From: Crocinitomicaceae bacterium
Lineage (GTDB): Bacteria; Bacteroidota; Bacteroidia; Flavobacteriales_D; Crocinitomicaceae
Reading direction: 5' to 3'
Length of the DNA stretch: 64,000 nucleotides
NCBI GenBank assembly: GCA_018402525.1
Contig: JAGYIR010000017.1
Span: forward strand, 78,578-142,577
A model generated the notes under the pieces. It did not search any database. It was not told the DNA's origin and saw only the letters and a program-made list of their open reading frames with translations. Below, in pieces: positions 59,883-64,000 of the stretch. The position numbers were made by a program, and so were the translations under genes. The first letter of the stretch is position 1; each line of letters begins with the position of its first letter.

Positions 59883-62768
59883 TTAAGTTTTATCGAAGGA
59901 ATTTACTTCGAGATAAATTTCATAATCATTGGTTTTATTCATTACAGTCAGTCTATTTTCGGGATTGACTAATTTTAATCGTTGTTCGATAGATTTTATC
60001 CCAAAAGAATTGTGTTTGGGATAGAAAACTGCTTCATTCGTTTTGGGGTTGGAAACACTGATGCCCAGTTTTATTGGTGATAGTTCTTTAATGTTCAATA
60101 GGATGGTTTGGATATCGGTCGAGTTGGTATCTAAGCCGTGTATAAATGCATTTTCTACTAAGGGCTGTAATATCATTGGAGGAATTGTTAACCCCAGTGC
60201 GGTAGCGTCAATTTCTTTTTCCAATACTATTTTGCTTGTAAATCGCATTTGTTCGATGCGCACATAGCGCTCCAGAAATGCTATTTCTTCTGATAATGTA
60301 ATTTGACTCATTGAAGAATAATCCACCGTTTGTCGCATCAATTTAGCGAATTCAGAAAGATACATCAAAGCATTATCTGTATCGGAGTCAATAATGTAGT
60401 TCTGAATTGAGTTTAAGGCATTGAACATAAAATGTGGATTCATTTTGGCTTGAATGGCCAACAGCTTTTGATTCAAGACTTCTTTTTCAATTGCTTGCTT
60501 TTCCAGTTTTCGTTTGTTGGAATGCAGCTTTTTCTTGTACACCCAAATTGTTACAAAAGTACCAATTAGAGTTAGTCCCAGTATCCAGAAATAGAGCTTT
60601 TCCCATGGAGCTTTGTCTTTGGAAAACAGGTAGTTTGCTTGCGTTTGCCACGTGTTTGTCAAATAGCTGTAGGTTAATACTTTAACAGAATATTCACCTG
60701 AAGACAAATTCATTAAGTAGATTTCATTTCCTGCTAATGGTATGGTGTCTTGTTCATTTACCTGATAATAGTACAGGTAATTGTTTGGATGCTGCACGGC
60801 AATCTTATTGACAGAGATTACATGGCTATTTTGGTCAAAGGGAATTTTTTTTAAGCTAGTAACGAAGTTGATTTTTGGCAGAATGATTTCGTACTTGAAC
60901 AAGAATGCTAGTGGCACTTGAATGATGTATTCTGGAAAAGAAATAGCCAAGCTGTTCTTACTCAAAAAGACTGTTCTAATTTCAGCATCGGGAAGAATAT
61001 TTACCGTATTAAGTATTCTTTCTTGTTGCCCATCCGAAACATAAACGCCTTCATCAAAATGAATTACCCTGTATTTATCATGTAATTCTACTTTGAAAAT
61101 ACTATTGTATGAAAAAGGTACTTCAATTTTTTTGATGGTACATCCTTTGGCCGAAAACGTAGCACTGAATAGTTCATCATTTGAGTTTACCAGTAGTGCC
61201 TTATTTTGATAACTTGACACAGATTTCAGGTGGCAAAATTGACTATTGTCCATAATTCGATAAGGTGTTTTTCCCTCAGCAAAAACAAAAATGCCCTTTA
61301 CTTTTGTCCAAATGATTACACTGTCACCAGATTGTTGATAATGAACAATATCTGTAGGTGTAAACTCACCCATTGGCAAAGACAACCTTCTGCGTTCTCC
61401 TTGCAGATAATTATTAATAATAGTGAACTCGTGATAAGGTCGCTGGTAAATTAGTGTAGACTGTATGAAATGAAATAAATCAATTTGAATCTGTTGTATA
61501 ACCTTAGGTTGCCAGTCTTCTGCTACTTGAATAATTCCCATAGAGGTTGAGATATAAACATGCGAATTTGTAGCAACTATGAAGTTAATCAGGTGATTAT
61601 TATGCTTTGAGTTTAATGTTAGGGTCGAGTCCAAAAGTCTTTTATCAAGTAGCGCTCTATTATTCAACCACCTTTTTATATTAACATCATTCAATTGAAA
61701 TACGACGTCACCACCATCTGCGTATACTGCATTATCATTGAAGAAAAAAGTTTTTCCTTTAAAGGTGAAATTCCCTTTAATTTCTGGAGTTTGCTTGATT
61801 TTGAAAACATCAAGTTGCCTATCAATTATGTACAAGCCTTTATCTAAACTTCCAACAACTAAAAGATGATTATCTAAATAAGTGACAGCCCATAGGTTCT
61901 TAGAATGAATACCATATTTTTCGTTTACACTTATAATACTGTCGTTTTTATACAGGTACAATCCTCCAGCTGATTCACTGACGTTCCAACTGGCTAAATA
62001 AATATCATCATTATGTCCAATAGTGTAATCCCAAACAATGTTGTTCAGTACTTTTAAGGATTCGGTGGAGGTTAACTGCGCCTGTTTATAGATACCTTCT
62101 GCCGAGCAATACAGAACATGATTATTCTTTACTGGAATAAACTTATGAAGCGAGGTTCCTTGCCCTAATTTTTCAAGTTGGATGCGCTTTTTTGAAGTAA
62201 TATTAATTTTGTAAACACCCCTTTTTCTTGTTATTACCCAGATTTCGTTATTTGTAGCAAGAAACTGCATGACTTGAAAACTTTCGTCACTTTCTTCAGC
62301 TACTTGAATCTGTTGAATTAATTGCGATTGATAATCATAATAAAATAAACCGTCATCTGTTCCAATGTATAATATACTATCCCAATAGTAGATGGTTCTC
62401 ACTCTTAAATTGGTTAACCCATCGCTTAGTTTATAATTAGTGATTTTGCCGTTTTGAAGATAACTCAATCCGTCATTATAACTTCCCAGCCAAACACCAC
62501 CGAGAGAGTCCCCAGCTAATGACCAAACAAAATTTCCAACCAATCCATCCTTTACGGTTAAGGAACGAAAGGAATGACCATTATAAATGGAAATACCTCC
62601 ATCTGTGCCTATCCATAATTCACCATTGGGGTGTTCGTAAAAACAGCGAACTGTATTATTGACCAATCCATCCCGAACCGTATAGTTTTTTGCAGGAACA
62701 CCAGCTAAAACAGTCAGCGTAGAAAAGCTAAAAATTAGCCATAAAATCTTATCTTCTAGTGACAACAT
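59883..62768 (-). CDS. LytS-type sensor histidine kinase with two-component propeller
   Basis: A 961-residue membrane sensor kinase. The signal/anchor (MLSLEDKILWLIFSFSTL) is followed by beta-propeller repeats (YTVRDGLVNNTVRCF, GELWIGTDGGISIY) over about 20-640, a Y_Y_Y-type domain, one transmembrane helix near 726-748, and a His_kinase/HATPase module: phospho-accepting His in MNPHFMFNAL near 776 and PPMILQPLVENAFIHG near 870. The N-box is intact. ATG 62768 is the start; the longer ORF start is a TTG. It overlaps the response-regulator gene by 20 bp. Confidence 0.9.
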   Translation of the reverse strand: MLSLEDKILWLIFSFSTLTVLAGVPAKNYTVRDGLVNNTVRCFYEHPNGELWIGTDGGISIYNGHSFRSLTVKDGLVGNFVWSLAGDSLGGVWLGSYNDGLSYLQNGKITNYKLSDGLTNLRVRTIYYWDSILYIGTDDGLFYYDYQSQLIQQIQVAEESDESFQVMQFLATNNEIWVITRKRGVYKINITSKKRIQLEKLGQGTSLHKFIPVKNNHVLYCSAEGIYKQAQLTSTESLKVLNNIVWDYTIGHNDDIYLASWNVSESAGGLYLYKNDSIISVNEKYGIHSKNLWAVTYLDNHLLVVGSLDKGLYIIDRQLDVFKIKQTPEIKGNFTFKGKTFFFNDNAVYADGGDVVFQLNDVNIKRWLNNRALLDKRLLDSTLTLNSKHNNHLINFIVATNSHVYISTSMGIIQVAEDWQPKVIQQIQIDLFHFIQSTLIYQRPYHEFTIINNYLQGERRRLSLPMGEFTPTDIVHYQQSGDSVIIWTKVKGIFVFAEGKTPYRIMDNSQFCHLKSVSSYQNKALLVNSNDELFSATFSAKGCTIKKIEVPFSYNSIFKVELHDKYRVIHFDEGVYVSDGQQERILNTVNILPDAEIRTVFLSKNSLAISFPEYIIQVPLAFLFKYEIILPKINFVTSLKKIPFDQNSHVISVNKIAVQHPNNYLYYYQVNEQDTIPLAGNEIYLMNLSSGEYSVKVLTYSYLTNTWQTQANYLFSKDKAPWEKLYFWILGLTLIGTFVTIWVYKKKLHSNKRKLEKQAIEKEVLNQKLLAIQAKMNPHFMFNALNSIQNYIIDSDTDNALMYLSEFAKLMRQTVDYSSMSQITLSEEIAFLERYVRIEQMRFTSKIVLEKEIDATALGLTIPPMILQPLVENAFIHGLDTNSTDIQTILLNIKELSPIKLGISVSNPKTNEAVFYPKHNSFGIKSIEQRLKLVNPENRLTVMNKTNDYEIYLEVNSFDKT

Positions 62769-63510
62769 GAATGAATGCTTCTTTTCGGCGAATGGACAAT
62801 GGAATTTCAACCCCTTGATTTAAGATGATTTGCTTATCGGTATCGTTATACGATTCCACATAATTCAGATTTACGAAATAGCTTTTGTGGCATCGGAAAA
62901 ATAGTTGTTGTGGCAGTACATCCTCTAAATATTTTAATGGCCGACTCAATGTTATTTTAGAATTATTGGACAATATAGCCATAGAGTAACTCCCACTGGC
63001 AACACAGTACACGATATCAGATAGGGCAACTAAGGTCATCCCGTCTTTGGTTGGAAAAGCAATTTTGGCATAATTATCATTAAAAGGAATTAGCTTGGTA
63101 TTTAATGAATTCAACTTGTCAAGCAAACTAGTTTTTAATCTCGATTGCTCTAATTTTTTGAACACTGAAAGCAAATCAATATAATTAATTGGCTTAAGCA
63201 GGTAGTCAAATGCTGATTCCTTAATCGCCTTCAATGCGTATTCTTGGTATGCAGTGGTAAATACAACTGCGAAATTCCGATTGGCAAATTGCTTCAATAC
63301 ATCAAAACCACTTTCTTTTCCTAAATGAATGTCCAAAAAGAGGATGCTGTAATCCTTCTCGATTAAAGCCTTAGTAGCTGTTTCTACATCCGATGCAGTT
63401 TCGATGTGTCCACAAATCAATGAGAAATGCCTTTTTATAAGCTTCTGAAGAAACTCCCTTGCATTTTGCTCATCATCTACTATTAATATGTTTATCGCCT
63501 TGTTTATCAC
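62749..63510 (-). CDS. LytTR-family response regulator
   Basis: A 253-residue regulator. The receiver domain (about 7-125) has DDE at 11-13, the phospho-accepting Asp in LFLDIHLG near 60, and the Thr/Lys region TTAYQEYALKAIKESAFDYLLKPI. The C-terminal LytTR DNA-binding domain (about 150-250) includes GSYSMAIL, RCHKSYFVNLNYVE and LSIRRKEAF. The start codon is GTG 63510, since no ATG precedes the first strand. A 12-bp palindrome CTTTCTAGAAAG at 63519-63530 lies just upstream. With the overlapping LytS-type kinase it forms one two-component system. Confidence 0.93.
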   Translation of the reverse strand: MINKAINILIVDDEQNAREFLQKLIKRHFSLICGHIETASDVETATKALIEKDYSILFLDIHLGKESGFDVLKQFANRNFAVVFTTAYQEYALKAIKESAFDYLLKPINYIDLLSVFKKLEQSRLKTSLLDKLNSLNTKLIPFNDNYAKIAFPTKDGMTLVALSDIVYCVASGSYSMAILSNNSKITLSRPLKYLEDVLPQQLFFRCHKSYFVNLNYVESYNDTDKQIILNQGVEIPLSIRRKEAFIHVVTRR

Positions 63511-63634
63511 GATTATTACTTTCTAGAAAGCCAAAGTATTCATTTTTGTGTTTTGATTTCGTCAACCTTTTTTATCGTTAGTATATGCTTTTTAAAGAAT
63601 GTTTTTTGTTTTTTATCGTTACCTCCCTATCCCA

Positions 63635-64000
63635 TCAAACAATCTCCACTTCATCCACTTCCCTCATCAATCTATCCGTCTCCGTCAATGCCACAATGAT
63701 TTTTTGATAATGTAGTATATCGTCAAACTCTAATTTACGGTTTTTACGGTCTTTGAGCCATTTTTGAGCTGGTTGGTAGCCTCCGATGTAGAACTCCCAT
63801 GCCACCAATGGCACTTTATCAAAGTATTGCTCATCGTTTATCCATACACGACCTATTTTGTTGGCTTCGTCTGTAAGCTCAAAACCGATGTCTTTTGATG
63901 TTAAACTGCGAGTTACTTCATTACTCCCTCCAATGGGGTAAGTAGTAATATATTGCTCTACTTTTTGAGATTCTAATAAATGGATTTGACGTATTTCACC
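63635..64000 (-). CDS. Type ISP restriction/modification enzyme, C-terminal end (partial)
   Basis: A minus-strand frame of 121 codons, open to the window edge, ends in TGA at 63637-63635. It contains LLESQKVEQYITTYPIGGS, WEFYIGGYQPAQKWLKDRK near fragment residue 72 and LEFDDILHYQKIIVALTET near 95. The IGGYQ.aQKWLKdRk and HYQ.IivAL..T blocks are characteristic of the target-recognition end of type ISP and related single-chain restriction-modification enzymes, which join helicase, methyltransferase and specificity domains. The rest of the gene lies outside. It is the only defence gene visible. Confidence 0.75.
   Translation of the reverse strand, partial: GEIRQIHLLESQKVEQYITTYPIGGSNEVTRSLTSKDIGFELTDEANKIGRVWINDEQYFDKVPLVAWEFYIGGYQPAQKWLKDRKNRKLEFDDILHYQKIIVALTETDRLMREVDEVEIV

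Noticed and set aside
62769..62810. TTG start giving a 14-residue longer LytS kinase
   Set aside because: The ATG at 62768 starts directly at the membrane anchor and leaves a normal 20-bp overlap with the regulator gene.

Overview
The window is a chromosomal segment of a Bacteroidota bacterium, most likely Flavobacteriales near the Crocinitomicaceae/Cryomorphaceae. The evidence is secreted proteins with type IX secretion (T9SS) tails, many Bacteroidetes-restricted families (DUF2911, DUF4837, DUF3109, LETM1-related biofilm protein, FISUMP), and recurring -7 boxes of the Bacteroidetes type TAnnTTTG. The placement below phylum is an inference. No tRNA, rRNA, insertion sequence or CRISPR array was seen.

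Layout. 1-46 kb is ordinary backbone. It starts with the 3' half of mfd and two overlapping glycosyltransferases, then a T9SS subtilase, a LETM1-like protein and a large lamin-tail surface protein. Next come asd, a SUFU-domain protein, DUF2911 and DUF6495-like genes, dxr, a MarC-family membrane protein, a TIGR01777 epimerase, a PLP racemase-like enzyme and a GNAT. These are followed by a CrtI-like FAD oxidoreductase, a TPR/SpoIIE-type phosphatase, slyD, a tiny basic secreted peptide and radA. From 26 to 30.5 kb lie envelope proteins with two decayed gene fragments between them. From 30.6 to 42 kb the minus strand carries an envelope glycosylation operon (UbiA-like, GT9, GT2, DUF4837), a tatA-gatA-lytic transglycosylase operon, and rimP-nusA-infB. 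DUF3109, miaE, a GNAT and a GT39-like membrane protein close the backbone.

From about 46.4 kb the sequence changes character. Two 84-bp direct repeats and an A/T-rich inverted repeat precede a short tyrosine recombinase. After it come about 13 uncharacterised minus-strand genes (47.8-58.8 kb): lipoproteins, small membrane proteins, a LamG protein, a VanZ-like protein, and four proteins that share an N-terminal SHOCT module joined to different C-termini. A FISUMP lipoprotein, a LytS/LytTR-type two-component pair and the C-terminus of a type ISP restriction-modification enzyme fill the right end. This part looks like an accessory island.

The most notable signals are: an intrinsic-terminator-like hairpin with a GAAA loop and U-tract directly in front of rimP (candidate attenuator of rimP-nusA-infB); -7 boxes placed only 3-6 nt before several start codons, implying leaderless mRNAs; the SHOCT/lipoprotein island; a tandem duplication of the last 24 codons of a membrane-protein gene; and two pseudogene fragments found by reading intergenic DNA.
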